DNA of 23,556 nt from Porphyromonadaceae bacterium UBA4702 (GTDB lineage Bacteria; Bacteroidota; Bacteroidia; Bacteroidales; Muribaculaceae), in contig DHKE01000048.1 of NCBI GenBank assembly GCA_002404675.1, positions 7,320 through 30,875 on the forward strand, read 5' to 3'. The notes beneath the pieces were generated by a model, which saw only the letters and a list, made by a program, of their open reading frames with translations, ran no database searches and was not told where the DNA came from. Position numbers and translations under genes: made by a program. Position 1 is the stretch's first letter; each line of letters opens with the position of its first letter. Shown here in pieces: positions 1 to 8,039 of the stretch.

Positions 1-332
1 TGTTTGAGGTATTTCTCGAAGGCCTTGAAGTCTGCGGAGTTCTTGTCGCCGTTGTACGAGGTGTAGATGGCCTCGAGCACGCGGCGTATCTGCAGGTTGT
101 ACTTGCCGTGCTGGTCCCAGATGATGTCGCGGCCGGCCTGTGCCGCCTGCGAGAGGTAGTAGAGCATCGTTTTCTGTTGCAGTGAGAGGCTGTTGAAGTC
201 AGGCACCTCGTAGCGGAGCACCTCGATATCGGCGAACCGGTCAACGTGGTAATTGAAATCCTTGTTCTCGACTGCATGGAGACTCAGGGTCATGCAAGAA
301 CCCAGAATCATGGTCGGAATAAGTTTGTTCAT
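1..332 (-). CDS. Dipeptidyl peptidase III (M49 family), N-terminal part only
   Basis: Reading from the ATG at 332 toward base 1 gives an open frame of 110 codons that leaves the window, so the gene is cut by the window edge. The protein begins MNKLIPTMILGSCMTLSLHA and continues with FADIEVLRYEVPDF, QQKTMLYYLSQAA, GRDIIWDQHGKYN and IRRVLEAIY. From memory, these blocks match the N-terminal region of Bacteroides M49 zinc dipeptidyl peptidases, which remove dipeptides from short peptides. The zinc motif HExxGH of the family lies beyond the window and cannot be checked. The N-terminus is a signal peptide; LGSC at residues 10-13 could be a lipobox, but the h-region would be short, so signal peptidase I cleavage after LHA is equally possible. 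The gene lies 49 bp beyond rlmI on the same strand with no terminator visible between them. Confidence 0.8.
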   Translation of the reverse strand, partial: MNKLIPTMILGSCMTLSLHAVENKDFNYHVDRFADIEVLRYEVPDFNSLSLQQKTMLYYLSQAAQAGRDIIWDQHGKYNLQIRRVLEAIYTSYNGDKNSADFKAFEKYLK

Positions 333-381
333 GAATTTGATTTTTATATGTTATGTGTTGTGTTTCTTGCGGTTGCGTCTG

Positions 382-1566
382 TCACTCGACGTAGAGGACA
401 AGCCCCTTGAGGTATTCCCCCTCGGGGTGGCAGATGTCTATAGGGTGGTCAGCCGGCTGTGACAGCTGGTGGAGTATGCGCACATGGCGGCGTGACTGCG
501 CTGCCGCGCTGAACACCGCGAGGCGGAACTGCTCGCGTGTGACGGCCTGTGAGCATGAGAAGGTGAAGAGTATGCCGCCGGGGCTTATCTTCTCGAAAGC
601 CTTGGCGTTCAGCCGGCGGTAGCCTATCAGCCCGCGCTTGATGGCAGAGCGGTGCTTGGCAAACGCCGGCGGGTCGAGGATGATGAGGTCGTAGGCGCCG
701 GCGGGCATGTCAGCGAGATACTTGAATGCGTCAACGGCGTGTGTTGTGTGGCGAGTGTCGCCGGGAAAGTTGGCCTCCACATTAGCGTCGGTGAGCGCAG
801 CCGCCTTGGCTGACGAGTCCACCGAATCCACTTTCAACGCGCCTCCACGCATAGCATAGACTGAAAACCCTCCTGTGTAGCAGAACATATTCAGCACGTT
901 GCGCCCTCTGGAGAGGCTTTCGAGCAGGCTGCGGTTGTCGCGCTGGTCTATGAAAAAGCCGGTCTTCTGTCCGCGCAGCCAGTCGATGTTGAAACGCAGC
1001 CCGTTCTCGACGGCGATGCAGCCGTCATATTTGCCCACGATATAGTCATTCTGCGGGTCGAGGTGCGCCTTGTAGGGGAGCGTAGTCTCGCTCTTGTAGT
1101 ATACATTGCGTATCCCTGCGCCGTCGAGTTCCGTGAGTGCGTCAGCGATAGCCATGCGGTCGAAGTGCATGCCCGGCGAATGGGCTTGCATTACGGCGGT
1201 GTCGCCGTAGATGTCAATGATGAGACCCGGCAGGAAATCCCCCTCGCCGTGCACTAGGCGGTAGCAGTTGTTGTCCTCGCGCATCAGTCCCAGCGAGCAG
1301 CGCAGCGCAAAAGCGTCACGCAGCCGCCTCGCATAGAAGTCGGCGGCGATGTCCTCCTCTCCGAACTGTAGCATTCGGACGGTGATGCTTCCTATCTGAA
1401 AATGCCCGATGCCGATGGTCTCGCCCTCGGCAGTCACCACACGCACGCGGTCGCCCTCCTCGATGCCGTCGTCCATGCGGGCGACAGCACCGGAGAAAAC
1501 CCACGGGTGGAAACGCCGCAGCGATTCGTCTTTCCCTTTTTTGAGTACTATATCCTTGTATGCCAT
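382..1566 (-). CDS. rlmI: Class I SAM-dependent rRNA methyltransferase, RlmI type (23S rRNA m5C)
   Basis: The protein has 394 residues, almost the same length as E. coli RlmI (396), which methylates a cytosine in 23S rRNA. Residues 1-70 form a PUA-like RNA-binding domain (HPWVFSGAV at 20-28, then EEGDRVRVV). The Rossmann methyltransferase half shows FFIDQRDNR at 204-212, the SAM-binding loop FCYTGGFSVYA at 228-238, the DPPAF motif at 298-302 and SCSQ at 337-340, where C338 is the expected catalytic cysteine. It follows rseP by 22 bp on the same strand and is probably transcribed with dxr and rseP. The exact target base is inferred from family similarity; a related RlmI/RlmK paralogue specificity cannot be excluded. 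Confidence 0.9.
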   Translation of the reverse strand: MAYKDIVLKKGKDESLRRFHPWVFSGAVARMDDGIEEGDRVRVVTAEGETIGIGHFQIGSITVRMLQFGEEDIAADFYARRLRDAFALRCSLGLMREDNNCYRLVHGEGDFLPGLIIDIYGDTAVMQAHSPGMHFDRMAIADALTELDGAGIRNVYYKSETTLPYKAHLDPQNDYIVGKYDGCIAVENGLRFNIDWLRGQKTGFFIDQRDNRSLLESLSRGRNVLNMFCYTGGFSVYAMRGGALKVDSVDSSAKAAALTDANVEANFPGDTRHTTHAVDAFKYLADMPAGAYDLIILDPPAFAKHRSAIKRGLIGYRRLNAKAFEKISPGGILFTFSCSQAVTREQFRLAVFSAAAQSRRHVRILHQLSQPADHPIDICHPEGEYLKGLVLYVE

Positions 1567-1588
1567 GGCCTTGTGTGTCGTTGAGAGG

Positions 1589-3016
1589 TTATTTGAACAG
1601 GCGGATTATATCCATGCCGTTGGCGTAGATGAGCAGTCCCAGCAGCAGTATCATGCCCACCCATTGCGCATATTCGAGGAACTTGTCACTCGGCTTGCGG
1701 CGGAATATCACCTCATAGAGCAGGAAGAGGACATGACCGCCGTCGAGTGCCGGTATCGGCAGTATGTTCATGAATGCGAGAGCCACAGAGAGGAACGCGG
1801 CTATATTCCAGAACGCCAGCCAGTTCCACGTTTCAGGGAAGATGCTGCCTATCGCGCCGAAACCGCCGATGCTTGTCGCCCCCTCCTTGGTAAAAATCAG
1901 CTTCATTGAGGAAACGTATGAAGTCAGGCGGTTCACGCCAAGCTCGATGCCACGCGGTATGGATTGGAAAATGTTGTAGCTTATCTTTTCCGACTTGAAG
2001 AACTCTGCGGGGTCGATTTCGAGACCGATGCCCATCTTGGCCGCGTCGTTCAGGTGAACTTTGGTGCGCACGGTGTCATTGCCGGCTCGCAATATGGTCA
2101 GTGTCACATCCTTGCCTCCCTTGCCTTCGAGTGCGGGGAAGAAGCGGTCGAGCGACGGCGTGGCAGTCGTGTCAACGGCTACTATCCTGTCGCCTGTCAT
2201 TACGCCACCCTTGGCTGCCCCTTCGCCGGTAACGACTTGTGTCACACGCACCGGGAGGCGGTATGTCATGAAGTTGATGTTAGTCTTGCCCGCTTTCATC
2301 TCCTCATCGAGGCGGAAGATGAATTTCTCGGGTATCTTGATTTTGACGGTGTCCTTGCCGCCGCGCAGCACCGTCACCTCCGATGCCTGCACCATGGAAA
2401 TGGTCGCCTTGTTCGGGTCGTCGAGAGCCTTGCCGTCGGCAGCCAGCGGAACATCACCGTCACAGAAACCGATTTTCTGGGCTGCAGGCGAGTATACCAT
2501 GCCCATTTTTGCCTCATTGAACGGCACAAACTGCTCTCCCTCGACAAAGACGATGCCTGCGTAGATGACAATGGCGAGGATAAAGTTGAACAATACGCCA
2601 GCCACCATCACCAACAGCCGCTGCCATGCCGGCTTGCTGCGGAACTCCCAGTCCTTGGGCGGAGATTTCATCTGCTCCGTGTCCATTGACTCGTCTATCA
2701 TGCCGGCTATCTTGCAGTAGCCGCCCAGCGGAAGCCAGCCGAGACCGTATTCCGTATTGCCCCAGAATGACTTCTTTTCCGGTGTGTCATCGTCCTCCTC
2801 GCGGTATTGCGACAGCTTTTTCTTCTTGTTGAAAATGCCGATGTACCGCTTCGGAAACCATTTGACTATCGAGAACCAGGGATTGAAGAATATGTAGAAC
2901 TTCTCGACCTTGATGCCGAAGATGCGGGCAAAGAGGAAATGCCCGAACTCGTGGATTATCACAAGGATGGCAAAGGCGAGGATGAGTTGTGCTGCTTTGA
3001 TCAGGAATGTCTCCAT
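1589..3016 (-). CDS. rseP: Site-2 intramembrane zinc metalloprotease RseP
   Basis: This 475-residue inner-membrane protease is of the S2P/RseP class, which cleaves transmembrane segments such as those of anti-sigma factors. The zinc site HEFGH lies at residues 22-26 in the first membrane helix, and the third ligand is in the NILPIPALDGG segment (D425). Two PDZ regions fall between, roughly 165-230 and 255-325 (GGVMTGDRIVAVD around 271-282). Other membrane segments are around 133-157, 397-420 and 452-466. A charged stretch (KKKKLSQYREEDDDTPEKK, about 64-82) sits in the cytoplasmic loop after the first helix. It is 27 bp downstream of dxr, an association also common in other bacteria. Its anti-sigma substrate here is unknown. 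Confidence 0.95.
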   Translation of the reverse strand: METFLIKAAQLILAFAILVIIHEFGHFLFARIFGIKVEKFYIFFNPWFSIVKWFPKRYIGIFNKKKKLSQYREEDDDTPEKKSFWGNTEYGLGWLPLGGYCKIAGMIDESMDTEQMKSPPKDWEFRSKPAWQRLLVMVAGVLFNFILAIVIYAGIVFVEGEQFVPFNEAKMGMVYSPAAQKIGFCDGDVPLAADGKALDDPNKATISMVQASEVTVLRGGKDTVKIKIPEKFIFRLDEEMKAGKTNINFMTYRLPVRVTQVVTGEGAAKGGVMTGDRIVAVDTTATPSLDRFFPALEGKGGKDVTLTILRAGNDTVRTKVHLNDAAKMGIGLEIDPAEFFKSEKISYNIFQSIPRGIELGVNRLTSYVSSMKLIFTKEGATSIGGFGAIGSIFPETWNWLAFWNIAAFLSVALAFMNILPIPALDGGHVLFLLYEVIFRRKPSDKFLEYAQWVGMILLLGLLIYANGMDIIRLFK

Positions 3017-3043
3017 TAATGTGCGGGGATGTTGTGTGTGTAT

Positions 3044-4222
3044 TTACTTGTTGTGTATTCTTTTGACGATTTCTGCGGCGCGAGCGCGTGCCGACTTGTT
3101 GGACTGCACCAGGTCGCCGAGGGTTATGCTCGGCATGAAAACCTCTTCCGCCATGGTCTGCGCAACCACTTCCGGCATCTCTGTAAACCGTATCTCGCCG
3201 CGCAGAAACGCAGCTACGGCTATCTCGTTGGCAGCGTTGAGCACGCACGGCTTGTTGCCTCCGGCAGCGATAGCGTCAAAGGCGTATTGCAGCAGGGGGA
3301 ATTTCCGCCTGTCCGGCTCTTCAAACGTGAGAGTGCCGTAACGCGACAGTGACAGCCGCACCATGCGGTGTGCCGGCAAGCGGTCGGGCCACCCGAGCGC
3401 GTACTGTATAGGCAGGTGCATGTCAGGCACAGCCATCTGCGCCATTACCGAGCCGTCATGGAACTCAACCATGGAGTGTATGACCGACTGCGGGTGCACC
3501 ACGATGTCGATGCAGTCCGTCGGACAGCCGAAGAGCCAATGCGCCTCGATCATCTCAAACCCCTTGTTCATCATCGACGCAGAGTCGATGGTCACTTTAG
3601 CCCCCATGTCCCAATTGGGATTGCGCAGAGCCTGCTCCACGGTCACGCTTTCCAGCTCCTCCGCAGTCAGGGTGCGGAACGGGCCGCCGCTTGCGGTGAG
3701 TATGATGCGCGAGGCCTCGCGGGTGCGCTCGCCGTTGAGGCACTGGAATATGGCCGAGTGCTCGCTGTCAACGGGGAGTATGCGAGATTTGGAGCAGGAC
3801 AGGCGACTGTTGACTATTTCGCCGCCTACGACGAGTGTCTCCTTGTTGGCGAGGGCAACAGTCTTGCCGGCATCTATGGCAGCAAGTGTGGGGACAAGGC
3901 CGCTGTAGCCGACAAGCGCGGTGACGACAGTGTCTGCGCAGCCGTCAGCGGCGGCTTCGGCTATAGCGGCCGCACCGCCACGCACCTCGATGCCCGTGCC
4001 GAACAGGTCGTCACACACACGGCGGTACGCCTCGTCGTCTGCCATAACTACCAGACGAGGACGGAACTGACGCGCCTGACGGCACACCAGCTCCGCGTTG
4101 CGGTTGGCAGTCAGTATCTCGGCACGGAACAGCGACGGGTTGTCCGCAATGATGTCCAGCGTCTGCGTCCCGATGCTCCCGGTGCTGCCGAGTATGGATA
4201 TTCTCTTAGGCTGATTGTCCAT
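3044..4222 (-). CDS. dxr: 1-deoxy-D-xylulose 5-phosphate reductoisomerase (MEP isoprenoid pathway)
   Basis: The enzyme converts DXP to 2-C-methyl-D-erythritol 4-phosphate with NADPH and a divalent metal, the first committed step of the MEP pathway. All expected blocks are visible in the 392 residues: the NADPH-binding loop GSTGSIGTQTLDII at 12-25, ANKETLVVGGE at 125-135, the metal ligands in LPVDSEHSA (D152, E154) and in NKGFEMIEA (E223), and SGGPFR at 178-183. The length is normal and the frame is intact. It is the first gene of a minus-strand run dxr-rseP-rlmI and is transcribed divergently from the gene at 4342, across a 119-bp AT-rich spacer. Confidence 0.96.
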   Translation of the reverse strand: MDNQPKRISILGSTGSIGTQTLDIIADNPSLFRAEILTANRNAELVCRQARQFRPRLVVMADDEAYRRVCDDLFGTGIEVRGGAAAIAEAAADGCADTVVTALVGYSGLVPTLAAIDAGKTVALANKETLVVGGEIVNSRLSCSKSRILPVDSEHSAIFQCLNGERTREASRIILTASGGPFRTLTAEELESVTVEQALRNPNWDMGAKVTIDSASMMNKGFEMIEAHWLFGCPTDCIDIVVHPQSVIHSMVEFHDGSVMAQMAVPDMHLPIQYALGWPDRLPAHRMVRLSLSRYGTLTFEEPDRRKFPLLQYAFDAIAAGGNKPCVLNAANEIAVAAFLRGEIRFTEMPEVVAQTMAEEVFMPSITLGDLVQSNKSARARAAEIVKRIHNK

Positions 4223-4238
4223 GGTGTAGTTTGAAATG

Positions 4239-4269
4239 CGAAATTACAAATTTTTCGCCGAAAAACGAA
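4239..4269 (-). promoter_or_regulatory. Weak candidate promoter for dxr-rseP-rlmI
   Basis: Read on the minus strand, TAATTTCG (4239-4246) resembles the Bacteroidetes -7 box TAnnTTTG with one mismatch, and TTCG (4266-4269) sits 19 nt upstream where TTTG is expected. The -7 box ends 16 nt before the dxr start. Both boxes carry a C in place of T, so this is only a candidate. Confidence 0.3.
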
Positions 4270-4305
4270 GAACCGCTCCTTAATATATCTGACGTCCTCG
4301 GATAG

Positions 4306-4336
4306 TTGCGTGAAACCATTTAATGTATTACCTTTG
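4306..4336 (+). promoter_or_regulatory. Bacteroidetes-type promoter for the 4342 gene
   Basis: TTG at 4306-4308 and a perfect TACCTTTG -7 box at 4329-4336 are separated by 20 nt, the spacing typical of Bacteroidetes housekeeping promoters. The -7 box ends only 5 nt before the ATG at 4342, so the transcript would be leaderless or nearly so, unless the ATG at 4348 is the real start. Confidence 0.6.
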
Positions 4337-4341
4337 CGGAT

Positions 4342-5496
4342 ATGAAGATGAGACTACTGATACGGAGCGTATTGCTGTGCGCCATGGCGGCGGTCGCTGC
4401 CGCCGATGCCGCAGCCTGCACTTCCGCGATAATAGGTGCGGAGGCTTCTCCCTACCGCCGTCCGATGCTGTGGAAACACCGCGACACAAGCACTATCGAC
4501 AACAAGGTGGAATACATCGCGCCCGCCAACGGCGACCATGGGTATGTCGCCCTGTTCAACGCTGACGACAAGCTGCTCGAACAGGCGTGGATAGGGATGA
4601 ACGATGCCGGGTTTGCAGTAATGAACACGGCTTCGTACAATATCAAGGACGACAATGTGCCCAACAGCAAGATGGACCGTGAGGGGTATGTCATGACCAT
4701 AGCCTTGCGCACTTGCCGCACAGTGGATGATTTCGCGCAGCTGCTCGGCGAACTGCCCCGGCCTATGGGCGTTGAGGCGAATTTCGGCGTGATAGACGCG
4801 GAGGGCAACGGCGCGTATTTCGAGACGAACAACCATTCATTCGTGCGGTATGACCTTGCAGACGCACCCGGACACGTTCTCATACGCACCAACTACAGCC
4901 ATTCCGGGCGGCCAAACGAGGGATACGGCTTTGTGCGGGAGGCAAATGCAGAGCATCTGCTGCAGCCCTACATAGCCTCAGCCTCCGTCACCCCGGAGCT
5001 GCTCACCGAGGTGGTCAGCCGCAGCTTCTACCACGACCTGAAACAGCGGGACTACGCGTTGTGCGGCGAGAAATGGGTGATAGACCAGGACTTCATACCG
5101 CGTTACAAATCGACCGCGACTATCGTCATCGAGGGCATGCAGCCCGTCGCCGACGCGACAACGGTGCTGCCAGAGCTGGTGGCACGCGAATACATCATGT
5201 GGACGGGACTCGGCTATCCGCCGTGTGCCGAAATTGTGCCGGTATGGTGCCGCGAGGGGGGTGTCGATGAGGACTTGCGCGGCATTGGGCAGAACGGACA
5301 TTCGCCCATGTGCGACAAGGTGAAGAAACGCCGCAATGAGGTGTTCTCGCTGCGACGCGGCAACAAGGACAAATACATCGACATGACACGGCTCTACAAC
5401 GAGGCCGGCACAGGGTATGTGCAGGTGCTTGTGCCGCAGAACAAGCAGGTATACGAGCGCATCCGCGCCAAAAGAGACGGCAACAAGGGCAACTGA
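4342..5496 (+). CDS. Secreted C45-type Ntn hydrolase (AAT/carcinine hydrolase-like)
   Basis: The protein has 384 residues. A signal peptide (about residues 1-25, ending DAAA) is followed directly by C26-T27-S28, so cleavage would expose an N-terminal cysteine nucleophile, the hallmark of Ntn hydrolases of the C45/acyl-CoA:6-APA acyltransferase and choloylglycine-hydrolase clan. The block MLWKHRDTS soon after C26 and AWIGMNDAGFAVMNTASYN fit the C45-like branch common in Bacteroidales. Such enzymes hydrolyse linear amides; the substrate here cannot be told from sequence. It leads a tight plus-strand run with a small membrane protein, a thioesterase and dprA. ATGs at 4342 and 4348 are both possible starts; the first was kept because it gives the longer signal peptide. 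Confidence 0.75.
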   Translation: MKMRLLIRSVLLCAMAAVAAADAAACTSAIIGAEASPYRRPMLWKHRDTSTIDNKVEYIAPANGDHGYVALFNADDKLLEQAWIGMNDAGFAVMNTASYNIKDDNVPNSKMDREGYVMTIALRTCRTVDDFAQLLGELPRPMGVEANFGVIDAEGNGAYFETNNHSFVRYDLADAPGHVLIRTNYSHSGRPNEGYGFVREANAEHLLQPYIASASVTPELLTEVVSRSFYHDLKQRDYALCGEKWVIDQDFIPRYKSTATIVIEGMQPVADATTVLPELVAREYIMWTGLGYPPCAEIVPVWCREGGVDEDLRGIGQNGHSPMCDKVKKRRNEVFSLRRGNKDKYIDMTRLYNEAGTGYVQVLVPQNKQVYERIRAKRDGNKGN

Positions 5497-5504
5497 CCGC
5501 ACAC

Positions 5505-6104
5505 ATGGAGCAGCAAGCAGTGACAACAGCCGAATTTGCCATACCGAAATCCAAGTTTCTGGTTTCTATGGCGATGCACTATGCTCGCATACCGCTGTAT
5601 GCGATAGCTGCAGCAATAGCCGTCTGCGCTCTGCTCGGCTGCGTCCACGACCTGCGCTGGATAATCGTATGCTTGATGCTTGCGCTCATCATAGCCCCGA
5701 TGGCGGCTGTGTTCCTGTATTTCAACTATGGGTTGCGCCCAGAGGGTTTCGTCAACGTGCTGCCTCACCGCGTGACCATACGCCCCGGAGAGATTGACGT
5801 GGAAGCCTATTTTGCGCCCCTTCCGGACTTCAAGGACGAGGACAAGGATAACGACAAGGACAACGACAATGGCGAGGCTGTTGAAACAAAGGAAGTTGAG
5901 CGAAAAGCGAAGGTGTACAAATTCGCATACCAGCCGCACAAGCCGTACCGCACATCGACCTCGGCAATATATGTCAACCTTGCCGAGCCGCATCACGGCT
6001 TCGTGACGATACCGTTTGCCGCATTTGCCGATGCGACGGAGCTGGAAAAGGCTGTCGCCATACTGCTAAGCTTGCGACAGCCGGGAGGACAAACAAGACA
6101 TTGA
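5505..6104 (+). CDS. Small membrane protein of unknown function with charged Asp/Lys linker
   Basis: I do not recognise this 199-residue protein. It has a short cytoplasmic head, two adjacent membrane helices (about residues 30-48 and 52-72) with a very short turn (VHDLRW), and a C-terminal soluble domain (about 76-199). This helix-pair plus beta-rich domain layout resembles YcxB/PH-like membrane proteins of Bacteroidetes, but that is only an impression. The soluble part is interrupted at residues 110-124 by a low-complexity Asp/Lys/Asn stretch, encoded by a 12-bp tandem repeat. The gene begins 8 bp after the C45 hydrolase stop and ends just before the thioesterase start, so all are probably co-transcribed. 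Confidence 0.65.
   Translation: MEQQAVTTAEFAIPKSKFLVSMAMHYARIPLYAIAAAIAVCALLGCVHDLRWIIVCLMLALIIAPMAAVFLYFNYGLRPEGFVNVLPHRVTIRPGEIDVEAYFAPLPDFKDEDKDNDKDNDNGEAVETKEVERKAKVYKFAYQPHKPYRTSTSAIYVNLAEPHHGFVTIPFAAFADATELEKAVAILLSLRQPGGQTRH
5841..5873 (+). repeat. 12-bp tandem repeat inside the membrane protein gene
   Basis: GACAAGGATAAC (5841-5852) is followed directly by GACAAGGACAAC (5853-5864) and a partial third unit GACAATGGC. It encodes the DKDN-type charged linker. The unit length is a multiple of three, so changes in copy number would keep the frame. Confidence 0.8.
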
Positions 6105-6106
6105 CC

Positions 6107-6526
6107 ATGAGACTGATAAAAGACAACAAGAAGAAATATTGCTTCATAATGGATATGGAGGTACGCGACTATGAACTCGATTGCGAGCAGATAGTCAACA
6201 ACGCCAATTACCTGCACTACATGGAGCATACGCGCCACAAGTTCTGTGCCGACGCGGGACTGTCATTCAACGCCATGCACGCTGCAGGATACGATGCAGT
6301 GGTGCGCAAAATCGAAATTGAGTATATCCGCTCGCTCGTGGGCGGCGACAGCTTCATCAGCTGCATAAGCCTCGACCGCAAGGGACCGCGCTTCATTTTC
6401 CACCAGGATATCATCAAGTCAAACGGCGACATCGCCGCTTCGGCAGTGGTGACAGTGGTAGTGCTGAAAGACGGCAAACTCACACGCGGCGACGAAATGG
6501 CGAGAATACTTGCCAAATATATGTAA
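6107..6526 (+). CDS. Acyl-CoA thioesterase, hotdog fold (4HBT/YbgC-like)
   Basis: The product has 139 residues from the ATG at 6107, the typical length for single hotdog-domain thioesterases. The N-terminal signature VRDYELDCEQIVNNANYLHY (residues 19-38) and the following MEHTRHKFCADAG match the YbgC/4HBT group, which hydrolyses acyl-CoA thioesters. The central strand region IEIEYIRSLVGGDSFISCIS and the later FHQDIIKSNGDIAASAVVTVVVL complete the fold. A GGAGG at 6084-6088 lies far upstream; a TTG at 6101 is an alternative start in frame, overlapping the previous stop, and a later ATG at 6149 would cut the first strand. The acyl substrate is unknown. Confidence 0.85.
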   Translation: MRLIKDNKKKYCFIMDMEVRDYELDCEQIVNNANYLHYMEHTRHKFCADAGLSFNAMHAAGYDAVVRKIEIEYIRSLVGGDSFISCISLDRKGPRFIFHQDIIKSNGDIAASAVVTVVVLKDGKLTRGDEMARILAKYM

Positions 6527-6536
6527 GCCCCGACAG

Positions 6537-7658
6537 ATGATGCAAGAGATTGACATACACGCGCTTGCCATGGCTCTGGCCAAGGGGATGACCGCACGGC
6601 TCATGCTGAAATGGGACGGCGAGGGGCTGTCTCCTCGCGACTTCTTCAGCATGGAGGCCTCGGATGTTGCCGCAGCCTTGGGGATAACCTCGCGGCATTC
6701 GCTTGCATCCGTCAGACGCGAGGAGCTGCCGGAGCGGGCAGAGCGCGAACTGACATTCATAGACCGCCACAATGTGAGGGCATACATCTGCACAGACCGC
6801 GACTATCCCTACCGGCTGCTGCAAAACTATTCAGCGCCGCCTGTGCTGTTCACTTACGGCAACGGCCCGCTGCAGTCAGACCACGTGGTCAGTGTAGTCG
6901 GCACACGCCGCCCCACGGCATACGGTCTGAAATGGTGCGAGAGCATAGTGGAGGAATGTTGCAGACAGTGCAGCGACATCCAAGTGGTCAGCGGGCTTGC
7001 ATACGGAGTGGATGCATGCGCGCACAATGCCGCGCTCGCCGCTGGCAGGGAGACTGTCGCCGTAGTAGCGCACGGATTGGATATGGTATATCCCGCAGCC
7101 CACCGCCAGCTGGCATACGACATCGCCTCTCGCGGAGGGCTTATAGTGACGCAATACCCCTCAAAGACACAGCCGTTCCGCAACAATTTCCTGGCACGCA
7201 ACCAGATAATCGCATCGCTCGCCGATGCGACAATAGTTGTCGAAAGCGGCATACGCGGCGGTGCGCTGTCAACTGCCAACGCGGCTTTCGACCTCGACCG
7301 CGAAGTGTTTGCCATACCCGGGCGCATCGGCGACGAGATGAGCGAGGGGTGCAACAACCTGATACGTAAGAACAAGGCATCTGTCATAACAGGCGCAGAC
7401 ACTGTGGTCAAAGCCATGGGGTGGCACAGCGCGGACTCCGACACGGCTACGCCTCAACAGGCGCAGCTGTTTCCCGAACTCTCCGGTGAGCAAATGCCCG
7501 TATACAACATACTCAAGGCATCTGACGAGCCTATGTCGCCAGATGCCATACATATCGCGAGCGGCATGAACATAGCCGCCGTAATGAGCGTGTTGGGCGA
7601 CATGGAACTGGACGGCATAACCGTCCGGCTGCCCGGCAACCGCTACAGCCTCGCCTGA
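6537..7658 (+). CDS. dprA: DNA-processing protein DprA
   Basis: DprA loads RecA on incoming single-stranded DNA during natural transformation. In this 373-residue protein an N-terminal helical region (about 1-75) is followed by the Rossmann-like DprA core: PPVLFTYGNG near 101-110, VVGTRRPTAYG at 120-130, SGLAYGVDACAH at 152-163, then the KTQPFRNNFLARNQIIA and ESGIRGGALSTANAAFD stretches that form the DNA-binding pocket, and FAIPGRIGDEMSEGCNNLI. The last 60 residues look like the winged-helix tail found in many DprA proteins. Two adjacent ATGs (6537 and 6540) follow the thioesterase stop by 10 nt; the first was chosen. dprA is widespread also in species not shown to be competent, so it does not prove transformability. 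Confidence 0.95.
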   Translation: MMQEIDIHALAMALAKGMTARLMLKWDGEGLSPRDFFSMEASDVAAALGITSRHSLASVRREELPERAERELTFIDRHNVRAYICTDRDYPYRLLQNYSAPPVLFTYGNGPLQSDHVVSVVGTRRPTAYGLKWCESIVEECCRQCSDIQVVSGLAYGVDACAHNAALAAGRETVAVVAHGLDMVYPAAHRQLAYDIASRGGLIVTQYPSKTQPFRNNFLARNQIIASLADATIVVESGIRGGALSTANAAFDLDREVFAIPGRIGDEMSEGCNNLIRKNKASVITGADTVVKAMGWHSADSDTATPQQAQLFPELSGEQMPVYNILKASDEPMSPDAIHIASGMNIAAVMSVLGDMELDGITVRLPGNRYSLA

Positions 7659-7691
7659 ATACACATTTACACTACGTTAACCCGTATTGTC

Positions 7692-7722
7692 TTGCAATTT
7701 GCATTTCGCGTTTCTAATTTTG
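7692..7722 (+). promoter_or_regulatory. Bacteroidetes-type promoter of the Cys/His-TonB-DUF4625 operon
   Basis: TTG at 7692-7694 and a perfect TAATTTTG box at 7715-7722 are separated by 20 nt. The box ends 17 nt before the ATG at 7740. This separates the operon from dprA, which ends at 7658 without an obvious terminator. Confidence 0.6.
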
Positions 7723-7739
7723 CGGTGTTGATTTGAACT

Positions 7740-8039
7740 ATGGGCAAACGCAGGTACATAGCATTCATGACTTGGCTTATGCTGGCATCCATCACAACGG
7801 TGCTCGCAGTCAAGTCTGTGCATTACCACGAGGCGGAGCAGACAAGCAGCACTTCTGCTTGTTCCACAGAAAATGACTGCCTCGTCTGCGCGTTCACATT
7901 CTCGCCCGGAATAGAAGACGACGTGACGGTGTCGGCGGAACCGACCGTCATACTATGGGAACAAGTCACGATTCCCCAGAGTCAAGCCATCCCCGGCATT
8001 CACAGCACTTTCAGGGTGCGCCCCCCTCCTGCCATCTGA
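7740..8039 (+). CDS. Small Cys/His-containing membrane or exported protein
   Basis: This 99-residue protein has a basic N-terminus (GKRRY), one hydrophobic helix (about residues 7-24) and then potential metal ligands: H28 and H30 (VHYHE), C41, C47 and C50 (ENDCLVC). The rest is polar and ends PPPAI. Similar small proteins with HxH and CxxC next to TonB-dependent receptor genes are familiar to me from Bacteroidales, where they are annotated only as hypothetical. The helix may be an uncleaved anchor or a signal peptide (TTVLA could be a cleavage site). It is the first gene behind a good promoter and lies 198 bp upstream of the receptor. A metal-binding role is inference from the residues and context. 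Confidence 0.65.
   Translation: MGKRRYIAFMTWLMLASITTVLAVKSVHYHEAEQTSSTSACSTENDCLVCAFTFSPGIEDDVTVSAEPTVILWEQVTIPQSQAIPGIHSTFRVRPPPAI

Noticed and set aside
1964..2689. A 241-codon open frame opposite rseP
   Set aside because: Antisense to a conserved gene with all its catalytic motifs; no domain or promoter of its own.
3368..4234. A 288-codon open frame on the plus strand opposite dxr
   Set aside because: It is antisense to a confidently identified gene and its protein is Arg/His-rich with no recognisable domain, as expected of a shadow frame in GC-rich DNA.
6101..6106. TTG start for the thioesterase with an upstream GGAGG
   Set aside because: Bacteroidetes make little use of Shine-Dalgarno sequences, and the ATG two codons later is in frame and gives the normal domain start.
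6611..7369. A 252-codon frame within dprA on the same strand
   Set aside because: Shifted frame inside dprA; its Arg-rich product has no domain, while dprA has all family motifs.
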